From Spirochaetaceae bacterium (lineage in GTDB: Bacteria > Spirochaetota > Spirochaetia > DSM-27196 > PWMO01): a stretch of DNA of 60,945 nt. The stretch is from contig RECP01000090.1 of the NCBI GenBank assembly GCA_007693945.1, forward strand, positions 1 through 60,945. Reading direction: 5' to 3'. A program made the translations under genes and the position numbers. Numbering within the stretch: the first letter of the stretch is position 1; every line of letters starts with the position of its first letter. Positions 50,659 to 59,659 of the stretch are shown piece after piece. Below the pieces are notes generated by a model. That model saw nothing but the letters and a program-made list of their open reading frames with translations, had not been told where the DNA came from and searched no databases.

Positions 50659-52293
50659 TCAATCTGGCTCGCTGCGGTTCTCGCCGGGGTTCTCGCGGCC
50701 GCCAAACAGATCGCTAAGGTAACGTTCGGCAATCCTGGCGTGCTCTGCCGTGCGGCTTGCGTTCCGGTCGAGCTGCTTCACCAGCATCCCGAGACGCGGC
50801 TGCCCGCAGAAGTAGGTGCGGTGACGCTCCAGAAAGCGCCAGAACAGCGCCGTCCACGTCCGTTCCCACGAGCCACCGGCAAAATCGCTCATTCTGCGCA
50901 GATACGCCGCCCCACTGATGTAAGGCTTACTGGCCATCATGCCGCCGTCGGCAAACTGGCTCATCCCGTACACGTTGGGAACCATCACCCAGTCGTAGGC
51001 GTCGATGAAGAGCTCCATGAACCAGCGGTACACCTCGTGAGGGTCAATCTCGCACAGCAGCATGAGGTTCCCCAGTACCATCAGCCGCTCGATGTGGTGG
51101 CAGTAGGCGCGCTCGGTGACGCGTCTTATGACACCGTCAGCCGGTAACAGCCCGGTGTGTGCGCTGTAGAACGCCGGCGGCAAACGCCGTTCGTGATCCC
51201 AGAAGTTGGCCGTGCGCTGGCGCACGCCGTGGAACAGATAGACGCCGCGGATGAACTCGCGCCAGCCGATCAGTTGACGGATGAAGCCCTCGATGCCTGC
51301 CAGGTTTGAATTCTCGGCACCGCTGTCGAGCGGTACCGCTTGAGCCAGGCGGTCGAGCACCTGCTGCGGCGTAATGAGACCGGTATTCAGCAACGGAGAT
51401 AGTACCGAATGATAGAGCACCGTGCCGCGCTCGCAGATTGCATCCTCGTAGGGGCCGAAGTGCGGAAGCCGCTCCCGCAGGAAACGGTCGAGCCAATCGA
51501 GCGCTTCAGCCGGCGTCACCGGATACCAGAAGGTCTCCGGGCTTCCCGGATGGTCACTGAACTCGCGGCGTACGCGCTGCTGCGCTGCATCAACGTGTCG
51601 GTTGCCGGCTGCCGAAGGTTCCGCCGGCGGGTCGGTGCGCGCCGGCCACGGCTTGCGGTTCTGGCTGTCAAAGCTCCAGCGGCCCCCGACCGGGGCTGAC
51701 CCCTTCACCAGAATTCCAAGGCGTCGCCGCTGCGCAACGTAGAAGCTGCGCATGCGCAGCGTGTGGAGTCCCTCACACTGCTGCCGAAGCCACGGTAGCG
51801 GCGACAGGAACATCGGTGTTTCGTACCAGATGATTGATTGCGATCGCCGATCCGCCGTGCGCTCGATTCTGCGGCGCAGTATATCATCGGTCACATCACA
51901 CAGGTGCAGTTCGCGCAAACCGGCCGCGGCCAGCGAGGTCAGCTCGTCGACAATCGTTCGGTCGGGATTGTACGCTACCCGGAAGACCTGAATGCCGCGG
52001 CGTTGAAGGTCCGCGGCAAAGTGGTCCATTGAGGCAAGGTGAAGCACCAGTTTGTGGGCGTGAAAGCGCACCGGATACCGGCGGTCACCGAAGAACAGCG
52101 AGTCTTCCAGCAGATAGACCGGACGGTCGTTCCGCACGGCAGGGTGGTGCGCAAATAACTGGTGAGGAAACACCAGCGTGGCCGAACGATGAGACGGGGC
52201 GTCTCCGCGGTGACGCCCCCGGACTCGCGCATCGCGCCGTCCGTGAAGGACCGTCTCATGCTCTCCGACATCGTCGACCTGACGTACCGCCAT
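50659..52293 (-). CDS. Cryptochrome/photolyase-related protein (DPRP family) lacking the Fe-S cysteines
   Basis: A 544-residue protein of the deoxyribodipyrimidine photolyase-related family. The N-terminal domain starts at TLVFPHQLF near residue 39, and the C-terminal FAD domain has YCHHIERLMVLGNLMLL, DAYDWVMVPNVYGMSQFADGG and SKPYISGAAYLRRMSDF. In Fe-S photolyases three cluster cysteines follow that last phrase (C-x2-C then C-P-F-N). Here the region reads AGGSWERTWTALFW, shorter and without cysteines. The first 38 residues look atypical, but no better start codon exists. It probably binds FAD and may repair DNA or sense light. Confidence 0.85.
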   Translation of the reverse strand: MAVRQVDDVGEHETVLHGRRDARVRGRHRGDAPSHRSATLVFPHQLFAHHPAVRNDRPVYLLEDSLFFGDRRYPVRFHAHKLVLHLASMDHFAADLQRRGIQVFRVAYNPDRTIVDELTSLAAAGLRELHLCDVTDDILRRRIERTADRRSQSIIWYETPMFLSPLPWLRQQCEGLHTLRMRSFYVAQRRRLGILVKGSAPVGGRWSFDSQNRKPWPARTDPPAEPSAAGNRHVDAAQQRVRREFSDHPGSPETFWYPVTPAEALDWLDRFLRERLPHFGPYEDAICERGTVLYHSVLSPLLNTGLITPQQVLDRLAQAVPLDSGAENSNLAGIEGFIRQLIGWREFIRGVYLFHGVRQRTANFWDHERRLPPAFYSAHTGLLPADGVIRRVTERAYCHHIERLMVLGNLMLLCEIDPHEVYRWFMELFIDAYDWVMVPNVYGMSQFADGGMMASKPYISGAAYLRRMSDFAGGSWERTWTALFWRFLERHRTYFCGQPRLGMLVKQLDRNASRTAEHARIAERYLSDLFGGRENPGENRSEPD

Positions 52294-52367
52294 GCTCGAT
52301 GATAGCGCATGCGGGAGGAGCGTTTCCAGAGACCACTGCCGCCGGTCCGGAGGTCCGTGGCCGTTTG

Positions 52368-53159
52368 CTATTGCGGGGTCTCGTCGAGCTTCGATTCGGG
52401 CTTGCCCGTCGACCGCCGAAAGCGGTTGGGGGCTACGCCGAAGTAGCGTTTGAAGTCGCGATGAAAGGTGGAGACTGAGGCGTAGCCGCTATCGTGCGCA
52501 ACATCGATGATCTTGCTCTCCTGATGCAGCAGCAGGTAAGATGCGTGAATCAAGCGGCACACCTTTGCGTATTCCATGACCGTGATTCCCATGTCGTGCT
52601 TGAATCCGCGGCTGAGCTGGCGCTCGGAAAGCGCCATGGCGCCGGCAATCTGGTGCAATCGTAGTTCGCTCGAAAAACGCGAGTTCAGGTACTCGATGAC
52701 TCTCCGGCTGCGTTCGGTTGAAGCCACCGGCAGTCTGAAGCTCTCGCAGCGGTGTTCCATTTCCTCAGGCAGCAGGCTGAGAAAGAGGCCCAGACAGCGA
52801 CCCTCTATACCACCGGTTATGTCAACCAGATTGTGTTCGTTCATCTTCTGCAGCAGTGCGCAGCACAGGTCGCTGGTGCGGAACAGTCGAATGCTCGAAT
52901 CCGGTACGGGAAAGAGCGTTGGATGGAAGAACAGCGAGTAACAGCGAACGCTGTCGGTCCGGTGCATCGCCACTACCCGGTGTGGCTTCCCCGCCGGGAT
53001 AAAGGCGGCGGCGCGTTGGTACAGCGGTCTTCTGGCGGCATCATCCTCCACCAGAAGCATGCCCTGCAGTGCGGCAATCACCTGGTGCGACGAGTGGACG
53101 TTCAGATGTTGGACCGGATCAGAGTCCCATAGGTCCCGACGCGAAAAAGCCGCGACCAC
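52368..53159 (-). CDS. AraC family transcriptional regulator
   Basis: A 263-residue regulator. The C-terminal double helix-turn-helix (about 165-258) contains GAMALSERQLSRGFKHDMGITVMEYAK and IIDVAHDSGYASVSTFHRDFKRYFGVAPNRFRR, the AraC signature. The N-terminal part has a cupin-like pattern (AAAFIPAGKPHRVV). The start is GTG at 53159. It is divergent from the ferredoxin/AOR operon, with 226 bp between the starts, and is the likely controller of that operon. Confidence 0.88.
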   Translation of the reverse strand: MVAAFSRRDLWDSDPVQHLNVHSSHQVIAALQGMLLVEDDAARRPLYQRAAAFIPAGKPHRVVAMHRTDSVRCYSLFFHPTLFPVPDSSIRLFRTSDLCCALLQKMNEHNLVDITGGIEGRCLGLFLSLLPEEMEHRCESFRLPVASTERSRRVIEYLNSRFSSELRLHQIAGAMALSERQLSRGFKHDMGITVMEYAKVCRLIHASYLLLHQESKIIDVAHDSGYASVSTFHRDFKRYFGVAPNRFRRSTGKPESKLDETPQ

Positions 53160-53385
53160 GCGGCAGTCGATTCCAAAATCCTCTGGCCGGTACTCTTTGG
53201 CGTTGTGTTCCAGTTAAGGCCCCCTGGCTCTCCCGCCGCGGGGCGGTGCCACCGCATGTCTGGATTTCGGACAAACTTGTCGTTTCTGGCGTTGCAGTGA
53301 GCCATGGCTCTGCTACAATTATACCATCAAACCGCGGCGCTGCAATTGGGCCTCGACAGTGGAACGCTTTCGAGGGGGGACCGGA

Positions 53386-53781
53386 ATGAAACGAATCTAC
53401 GTAGTTGAAGACCTCTGTAACGGATGTCGTCTCTGCGAGTCGTTCTGTGCATCACTCGAAGAGGGAGTGTTCAGTTCGCACGGTGGCCGCATTCGGGTGA
53501 CGACCGTCCCGAGTAAGCGCTGCTCGATCCCGATAGTGGACTGCAACGGCGAGTGCATTCGTTCGATCCATGAAGACGGCCGCCCTACCTGTGTCGCGCT
53601 GTGCCCGACGGGTGCGCTCATCTACGCCGAACTCGAGCGGGCGGTACAGGCGCGTCTAGAGTACGAAGCGGCCAGGCAGAAGCACAGTCTCTTCAAGATA
53701 ATTGCGCCGTGGAAGTGGCCGTTTCCGTGGCTCAGGCCCAACGAGCAGCGGGCGCGTTCAGCTGAAGGAGAGGTGATGTGA
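53386..53781 (+). CDS. 4Fe-4S ferredoxin-like protein, partner of the aldehyde oxidoreductase
   Basis: A 131-residue protein. The first cluster motif is CNGCRLCESFC (residues 11-21). A middle set has CSIPIVDCNGEC, and the second ferredoxin motif ends CVALCPTGAL. The last third is basic and Pro/Trp-rich without clusters. A run of G (GAGGGGGGA) precedes the ATG at 53386. The aldehyde:ferredoxin oxidoreductase gene overlaps its stop by 4 bp, so this should be its direct electron acceptor. Confidence 0.87.
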   Translation: MKRIYVVEDLCNGCRLCESFCASLEEGVFSSHGGRIRVTTVPSKRCSIPIVDCNGECIRSIHEDGRPTCVALCPTGALIYAELERAVQARLEYEAARQKHSLFKIIAPWKWPFPWLRPNEQRARSAEGEVM

Positions 53782-55727
53782 CCGTGCGAGACAACGCCAA
53801 ACAACGAGTCTTGCGTGTTGATCTTGCGCAACGCTCGGCAGAGATCGAAGATCTGCCTGCTGAATGGACTGCTCTGTACCTCGGAGCGCGTGGCATTACC
53901 AGCCGCATGCTCTACAACGATGTCAAAGCCGGCGCCGATCCCCTGGGGTCCGACAACGTGCTCTACATCGGCAGCGGTCCGATGGACGGTCTGCCGATCG
54001 GCATGGGTCGGCTCTCGCTGGCGAGCAAGTCTCCCAGGGGCTGCATCGCGGAGGGCAGCGTCGGCGGTTCGTTTGGACCCCAGCTGAGACGGGCCGGCTA
54101 TGACTACATCGCGATACACGGTGTCTCCGATGATCCTGTCTACCTCTATATCGACAATGATCGCATTGAGTTCCGCGATGCGTCACATCTGTGGACCAGG
54201 ACCACCTACGAGACGGACGAGCTGCTGCGCGGTGAGATTGGCGATCCCGAGGCGCAGTTCCTTTACATTGGTCCTGCCGCGGAGAATCTTGTACACGCCG
54301 CAATGATCTTCAGTCAGCGGGACTCTGCGGGAGGGCGTGCCGGCTGCGGAGAAGTGATGGGCTCCAAGCGCCTGAAGGCCATCGCCGTACGCGGCAATGG
54401 CGGAATCAAGCCCGCTGATTATGAGGCCTTTGTGGACGCATACAAACAGTTCCGGCGTCTGCTCGACCTTCGTACGTCTCGTGATATGTGGACACCGGTC
54501 TGGTCGACCTACGGAGCGCCCGTATTGTCGCGGCTCTTCCCGGATCTGGGCAATCTCATGACCCGCAACGCCCAGCAGATGAGCTGGGAGACAGAAAAGG
54601 CGGCCGCTATTTCGGCGGAGTGCTTTCTGGACCGACACGTAACCCGCGCGCAGGCGTGCTTTAACTGTCCGTGGCCGGCGTGCAAAAAGAGTTATCGTAT
54701 CGACCGCGGAGAGTTTCAGGGATTTGAAGGCGGAAACTACTGGGCGGGCCAGCCGGTCGCGCTTGGCTCCGCAATTGACAACGGAGATCTCGATCTGCTG
54801 CTGACGCTCTCGGGGTTATGCAATCAATACGGCCTTGACATCTTTCACGTCGGGTTCACGTTGTCGTGGGCAATGGAGTGTTTCGAGCGCGGCATCCTGA
54901 GTCTTGCCGACACTGACGGGGTTGAACTGCGCTTTGGAATGCGTGACCATCAGGCGCTGATCGAGCTGATTGGAAAGATTGCGCGCAAGGAAGGGTTCGG
55001 TGAGCTGCTGGCATTGGGGTGTTCCGAGGCGTCCGCAGTTGTCGGCCAAGACTCCTACAAGTACTGCCTGGCGGTCAAGGGCCAGGAGGTGGAGGCCATT
55101 GCGGAGCGCAATCTGCTGATGGTAGGGCTCGGCGTTGCCGTCAGCGAGGTCGGTCCGGACCATACGCGGTGGTATCCTCCGTACCCGCCCAATCCGCGCA
55201 TCATCAGCAGTGCGGAGTTGCAGCAACTGGGAATCGATCTGGATCTGAAGCTGGCATTTGACACGCGCAATCCGGCCCAGAAGGGCAAACTGCTGCGCTG
55301 GTTTACAATCAGCCGGGCAATTGTGGAAGCGCTGCCAAGCTGCGTATTCCTGGTTCGTGACACGCTGGGGCTGGATCTGCGGCCGTGGTGGCGCCTTTTT
55401 GCCGCGGCTACCGGCGTGGAGACAGACTACAACGGCTTTGTTCGCTGCGGGGAACGGCTGATGAATCTGGACCGCCTGTTCAACGTGCGTGAAGGGTTTT
55501 CACGCAAGGATGATGTGGTTCCCTACCGCATGGCTAACGAAGACGTGCCCGGATTTGGATACAAGAGAATCGACCAGGCCACGCTCGACGGTATGCTCGA
55601 CGAATACTACGGCGCCAATCAGTGGGATCCGCTGAGTACGGTCCCGACCCTCGGCAAACTGCAGCAGCTGGGGCTGACGGACACCGTAGCCGACCTGCGG
55701 GCCGCCGGAATAGAGGTGAAGCCGTGA
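53778..55727 (+). CDS. Aldehyde:ferredoxin oxidoreductase family (tungstopterin) protein
   Basis: A 649-residue AOR-family enzyme that oxidises aldehydes to acids with ferredoxin. The N-terminal cofactor domain has YLGARGITSRML followed by RLSLASKSPRG and GGSFGPQLRRAGYD. DSAGGRAGCGEVMGSKRLKAIAVRG is the classic pterin-binding block. The 4Fe-4S cysteines are C294-x2-C297-x4-C302, with C522 in PSCVFL. Archaeal AOR has CxxCxxxC, so one extra residue is present here. The start is GTG overlapping the ferredoxin stop. A MoaD-like gene overlaps the end, supporting pterin assembly. The substrate range is unknown. Confidence 0.92.
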   Translation: MTVRDNAKQRVLRVDLAQRSAEIEDLPAEWTALYLGARGITSRMLYNDVKAGADPLGSDNVLYIGSGPMDGLPIGMGRLSLASKSPRGCIAEGSVGGSFGPQLRRAGYDYIAIHGVSDDPVYLYIDNDRIEFRDASHLWTRTTYETDELLRGEIGDPEAQFLYIGPAAENLVHAAMIFSQRDSAGGRAGCGEVMGSKRLKAIAVRGNGGIKPADYEAFVDAYKQFRRLLDLRTSRDMWTPVWSTYGAPVLSRLFPDLGNLMTRNAQQMSWETEKAAAISAECFLDRHVTRAQACFNCPWPACKKSYRIDRGEFQGFEGGNYWAGQPVALGSAIDNGDLDLLLTLSGLCNQYGLDIFHVGFTLSWAMECFERGILSLADTDGVELRFGMRDHQALIELIGKIARKEGFGELLALGCSEASAVVGQDSYKYCLAVKGQEVEAIAERNLLMVGLGVAVSEVGPDHTRWYPPYPPNPRIISSAELQQLGIDLDLKLAFDTRNPAQKGKLLRWFTISRAIVEALPSCVFLVRDTLGLDLRPWWRLFAAATGVETDYNGFVRCGERLMNLDRLFNVREGFSRKDDVVPYRMANEDVPGFGYKRIDQATLDGMLDEYYGANQWDPLSTVPTLGKLQQLGLTDTVADLRAAGIEVKP

Positions 55728-55993
55728 AAGAGCTGGAGTTGCGCTACGTGGCCGCAGCCTACCCGATAACCTGCAGACTCAGCGAGCGTTACAGCTGCAC
55801 GGCCGATACCCTGCGACAGCTGATCATGGAGCTTGACAACCGCTACGGGGGCTTTGCCGAGATGTTTCTGGAGCCGGGCGGCGGATTGACGCTCAACACA
55901 ATGATCTACTATGGCGAAGAAGATGGTATCCCCAAGGCGGTACTGGACGCCGATCAGGCAATCGCGGATCAAGCAACCGTCACGTTCTGGTGA
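55724..55993 (+). CDS. MoaD/ThiS-like small protein without C-terminal Gly-Gly
   Basis: An 89-residue protein starting with a GTG that overlaps the AOR stop. It follows the beta-grasp pattern: first strand ELELRYVAAAY, a helix TLRQLIMELDNRYGGFAEMFL, then LTLNTMIYYGEEDGIP and a final ATVTFW strand. MoaD-type sulfur carriers end in Gly-Gly for thiocarboxylation, but this one ends in TVTFW, so it cannot serve that way unless processed. Genes of this type often follow AOR genes, where they may assist cofactor insertion. The assignment is by fold pattern and context. Confidence 0.65.
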   Translation: MKELELRYVAAAYPITCRLSERYSCTADTLRQLIMELDNRYGGFAEMFLEPGGGLTLNTMIYYGEEDGIPKAVLDADQAIADQATVTFW

Positions 55994-56234
55994 ATCGTAC
56001 CGCGCAGACCTGAATTGGCCGCTCGGTGTGCACGCCTCGAGACCTGCGGTAGCCTGATCGTTTGCCCTTTGGTTGGGGGGCACGGAGACGTCAACGCCGA
56101 ATCAGCTGCAGTCGGTTGTCCGGGCCAGTTGCGATCAACGGAACGCGCTTTGATCGCGGAAGGATGTGGCCGAACCACGTCCGCCTTTGTATATTGAAGA
56201 GGATATATATAACTGATAAACAACAGGAGGAGTC

Positions 56235-56849
56235 ATGAAGGTTCTTGTGGTATTCTACTCGCTCTACGGTCACATCAGGCAGATGGCGGATGCAGTAGCT
56301 GAAGGCGCCAGGCAGGTTCCCGCTGCGGAAGTCGAGGTCAAGCGCGTGCCGGAGACAATGTCGGCCGATCTGATCGGGCAGATGGGTGCGGCTGAGGCGC
56401 AGAAGTCCATGGCGGACATCCCGGTGGTCACACACGACGACCTGGTGGCCGCGGACGCCATCATTTTCGGCACTCCGACTCGCTTTGGCAACATGATTGC
56501 GCAGATGCGCAACTTTCTCGACTCAACAGGGCCGCTGTGGTCCAGCGGCGCGCTGGTCGGCAAGGTCGGCAGCGTGTTCACCTCATCGGCTACCCAGCAC
56601 GGCGGTCAGGAGTCCACCATCCTGAGCTTTCACACCACCTTGCTGCATCACGGCATGGTGATTGCGGGGCTTCCGTATGCGTTTGCAGGCCAGATGACCC
56701 TTGATGAAATCAGCGGCGGTTCGCCGTACGGAGCCTCCACCATCACCGGCGGCGACGGAAGCCGTATGCCGAGCAAGAACGAGCTCGACGGCGCCCGCTT
56801 TCAGGGCCAGTACGTAGCCGGAATTGCCGGCAAGCTGGCGGCCAGATAG
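56235..56849 (+). CDS. wrbA: NAD(P)H:quinone oxidoreductase WrbA (flavodoxin-like)
   Basis: A 204-residue type IV quinone oxidoreductase. The FMN phosphate loop is [43 protein letters not shown] matches the WrbA consensus, and [25 protein letters not shown] is the tetramer-interface signature of the family. It carries out two-electron reduction of quinones to limit oxidative stress. ACAGGAGGAG precedes the ATG. An AT-rich stretch near 56207-56217 (TATATATAACT) may contain the promoter. It seems to be a single-gene unit. Confidence 0.94.
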   Translation: MKVLVVFYSLYGHIRQMADAVAEGARQVPAAEVEVKRVPETMSADLIGQMGAAEAQKSMADIPVVTHDDLVAADAIIFGTPTRFGNMIAQMRNFLDSTGPLWSSGALVGKVGSVFTSSATQHGGQESTILSFHTTLLHHGMVIAGLPYAFAGQMTLDEISGGSPYGASTITGGDGSRMPSKNELDGARFQGQYVAGIAGKLAAR

Positions 56850-57242
56850 CAGCACAGTCTGACGGGCGTAGAGCGCGACTCGCTGCGGTCCTGTGGATCG
56901 CTATCGGCAGCTGTGCGCCCATCTCACCGCCCAAGTAGTCTCTCTGCGTTGCCCCGGTTGAAGCAATGCGGCCTTTGCTTCTGACCTGTGACTGCCGTTG
57001 TAGCCGGGCCCCGGGTGTGAACGCCGGGACCGAACTCGCCAGCCGTTGATTGAGTTCCTGTCAGCCGAAAAACAAAACTCGTCTTTCTCGGGCAATGCTC
57101 GGTTTTCTCGCGCTGTTTGCCCGTCAGGGGTGTATAATCTCACGCGGTATACGCGTATTATCGGTGCTGCCGAATGTTGTGCAGTCGTGATCGGGGTGAT
57201 ACATTACGGACCGAGTAAGCTATGCTCGTACGGAGGCAAGGA
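56850..57242. other. Non-coding interval with a promoter-like element before the exported-protein operon
   Basis: No gene was recognised in these roughly 390 bp. A perfect -10 box, TATAAT, at 57133-57138 lies 104 bp before the next start, but a good -35 at proper spacing is not evident. The stretch just upstream (57061-57110) is richer in A/T than its surroundings. Confidence 0.5.
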
Positions 57243-57695
57243 GTGAAACACGCGGTGGCATTGGGATGCGTGCTGCTGTTGAGCGCGGTGATGGGCGCGG
57301 CGCAGTCGAACGAAGCGCTGGATGATATCCTGCAGTCAGTGCAGGCCAGCTACGGACAGGCGGCCTACCTGCTGCTGACCAGTGACGGCAGTATCGAGGA
57401 GCACAGCAGTTATGAACACGCTGCAGCAGAACTGCAGCGGCGGCTGGGACCAGTGGTAGAGCGGCATGCCGCGGATGCGCTCACGCTGGGCGAGTTTGCG
57501 TTGCTGGTGCAGATGTATCACGATCTGCCGCGCGGCCTGATGGGCCGTCTGGTACGCGCACCACGCTACGCGGTGCGCGATCTGCGTTTTCTGCGCGTCG
57601 TGCAGGGACGCAGCTACCCCAACATGCGGCTGTCCGGAGAGCGCATGGTGCGCATCATGGGGCGCGTGCTGGCGTGGCAGGAGGGCGTGCTATGA
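57243..57695 (+). CDS. Small exported protein of unknown function
   Basis: A 150-residue protein with a signal peptide (VKHAVALGCVLLLSAVMGAAQ). The mature part is helical and Arg-rich, with a repeated R-x-x-R-x pattern in its last third. The GTG at 57243 follows CGGAGG directly and was preferred to an upstream ATG that lacks a ribosome binding site. The next gene overlaps by 4 bp, so the two are coupled. I do not recognise a family. It may be a periplasmic component of the barrel/FecR set. Confidence 0.65.
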   Translation: MKHAVALGCVLLLSAVMGAAQSNEALDDILQSVQASYGQAAYLLLTSDGSIEEHSSYEHAAAELQRRLGPVVERHAADALTLGEFALLVQMYHDLPRGLMGRLVRAPRYAVRDLRFLRVVQGRSYPNMRLSGERMVRIMGRVLAWQEGVL

Positions 57696-58960
57696 GGCGC
57701 GCGACGGCGTGTGCGGCCGCGCTCCTGATGACGGCTGTTGTTGGAGCGTGGGCACTGGAGGGCGGAGACTGGGGGGTGACCCTCGATAGCGCCACCACGC
57801 TGCGTCACAGCGCGGAGCTTGATGAGCAGGAATGGGGACAGCGAGTACGGGCGGCGCTCTGGGGCGAGCTCTTCTGGCAGCTTGACCGCGGGGGACGGCT
57901 TAGACTGACCGGCGAGGGAAGCTACGTCTATACGGACGACCGCGACTACCTGTTCGACATCGATCGGCTGAGGATCGCGAGCCTTCACCCGGGGGCCATT
58001 ACTCCCGAAGCGGTGCTGGCGGTGGAAGCCGGCAGGTTTGGCTTTAAAGACCCCAGCGGGCTGGTGCTGAACCACACCGCCGACGGGCTGCGCGCCGCGC
58101 TGCGGCTGCCCGTTGTGGAGGTGGAGCTCGGCGGGGCCTACACTGGACTGCTGCTCAATCCCTCCTCGCAGATCCGCATGACGCCAACCGATCGCGCCGA
58201 GGAAGGCGATGACGACGAGTACTTTGGCCCGAAGCGCGTGCTGGGACAGCTGAATGTGCGCTTTGGCGATCTTCCCGGCCGCCAGAGCGTGACTGCGGGG
58301 ATCCTGGCGCAGTGGGACCTGCGCGATGACGATCAGGCGTTTACGCTGAACTCGCAGTACTACTCGCTGGCGGCCGCAGGCACGTTGGCAGCCAATCTGT
58401 TCCACTCCACCTTCATCACGTTGTCGACCTTGCAGGCCGAGACGGGTGGAGAGTCGGACAGCGGTACGGCGCTGCTGCTGGGAACCCGGCTGCGCTACCT
58501 TCGAGAGGACTGGCTGGGATCTCGGCTGAGCGCGGGGTTCAACTACGCATCGGGTGCCGGGGATAATCTCGACCCCTTTGTTGCCATCAACGATCCCGCC
58601 AGCGGTACGGTGTTTCAGCCGCGGCTGACCAATCTGATGACGATCAGCGGCGGCTACGCGGTGCGGCCGTGGTTCGGCAACCGCTCGCAAACGCTGAGCA
58701 ATATCGAGTTCTCCACCGCGGTACGCGCGTTTCTGCGCGCCCGTGATGACCAGCCGCTGGAGGGCGAGGGTCTGCTGGCGGGGCTGATACTGGAGGACAG
58801 CAAGCGCTACGCGGGCAGCGAGTTCGAGTGGGCGATCCGTGCGCGGTTACTGCCCGACCTTGGGGCGGCGCTAACCACCGGGGTCTTTGTCCCCGGGGAC
58901 GGCGCGGTTGACGCCGAGCCTGAGTTTCTGGGCCGCCTGGAAGTCTCTGTGAGTTTGTAG
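57692..58960 (+). CDS. Outer-membrane beta-barrel protein, function unknown
   Basis: A 422-residue protein with a signal peptide (to about residue 18, AWA). The rest alternates polar and hydrophobic residues in strand-like runs (for example FWQLDRGGRLRLTGEGSYVY followed by RLRIASLHPG). It ends LGRLEVSVSL, a plausible barrel C-terminus. The ATG overlaps the previous stop (ATGA) with GGAGGG upstream. It sits between a small exported protein and a FecR-domain protein, so it is probably part of an envelope-spanning assembly. The cargo or function is unknown. Confidence 0.7.
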   Translation: MRRATACAAALLMTAVVGAWALEGGDWGVTLDSATTLRHSAELDEQEWGQRVRAALWGELFWQLDRGGRLRLTGEGSYVYTDDRDYLFDIDRLRIASLHPGAITPEAVLAVEAGRFGFKDPSGLVLNHTADGLRAALRLPVVEVELGGAYTGLLLNPSSQIRMTPTDRAEEGDDDEYFGPKRVLGQLNVRFGDLPGRQSVTAGILAQWDLRDDDQAFTLNSQYYSLAAAGTLAANLFHSTFITLSTLQAETGGESDSGTALLLGTRLRYLREDWLGSRLSAGFNYASGAGDNLDPFVAINDPASGTVFQPRLTNLMTISGGYAVRPWFGNRSQTLSNIEFSTAVRAFLRARDDQPLEGEGLLAGLILEDSKRYAGSEFEWAIRARLLPDLGAALTTGVFVPGDGAVDAEPEFLGRLEVSVSL

Positions 58961-58970
58961 GAGCTGGAAT

Positions 58971-59651
58971 ATGAAGTATCGAACAGTGAGTTTAGTGCTA
59001 TCGCTGCTGCTACTGTGCGCAGCGGCGACAGCAGCGCAGCAGAGCGCCACGGTGCGACAGGTCCACGGCAAGGTGGAATACCGCGATAGCGCCGCGGCAG
59101 CGTGGCGGACGGCCGCGGTCGGGGACCAACTGCCGCTGGGAGCAACGATCTCCACGGGTTTTGGCGCTCGGGCAACGCTGGAATTCGGTTACACCACGCT
59201 GGTGGTCGAGGCGTTGAGTCGGTTGACGCTCGAAGACCTGGTGGAGCGCGCGGGGTCGGTTGACACCGATCTGAGGCTCAACGTGGGGCGGGTACGCGCG
59301 GAGGTGCGTGACGCAGCGGGGCTGGAACAGAACTTCAGGCTACGCAGCGCGCAGGCCACCGCATCGGTGCGCGGCACCGAGTTCATCTTTGACGGTGTCA
59401 ACGTGCAGGTAATCTCGGGGATAGTGACGGTGTTCAACCGCTTCAACCAGTCGAGTACGGTCGGCGGCGGCGAGAAGACCTCGGCACCCGAGGATGACCC
59501 GCCACCGAGCGGCGGCGACTACCTGGAGCAGTTGCTGGCGGTGATACCCTACGCGCCGGGCAGCGAAGAGCGCGAAACGGGCAGGACAGATGGTGGAAGC
59601 GGCGACGGCCTGCTGACCGGGTCGCTCGAGTTTGTTTATTACTTCTGTTAG
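58971..59651 (+). CDS. FecR domain-containing exported protein
   Basis: A 226-residue protein with a Sec signal peptide (residues 1-22). A FecR-like domain follows (about 26-150), with VRQVHGKVEYRDSAAAAWRTAAVGDQLPLGATISTGFGARATLEF and ATASVRGTEFIF, which match FecR-type bacterial envelope proteins. A Gly/Pro/Glu-rich linker and a short tail ending YYFC follow. Without a nearby sigma factor or TonB receptor, classic iron signalling is unlikely, and a structural or scaffolding role is more plausible. It starts 10 bp after the barrel gene. Confidence 0.8.
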   Translation: MKYRTVSLVLSLLLLCAAATAAQQSATVRQVHGKVEYRDSAAAAWRTAAVGDQLPLGATISTGFGARATLEFGYTTLVVEALSRLTLEDLVERAGSVDTDLRLNVGRVRAEVRDAAGLEQNFRLRSAQATASVRGTEFIFDGVNVQVISGIVTVFNRFNQSSTVGGGEKTSAPEDDPPPSGGDYLEQLLAVIPYAPGSEERETGRTDGGSGDGLLTGSLEFVYYFC

Positions 59652-59659
59652 GGGGCGGT

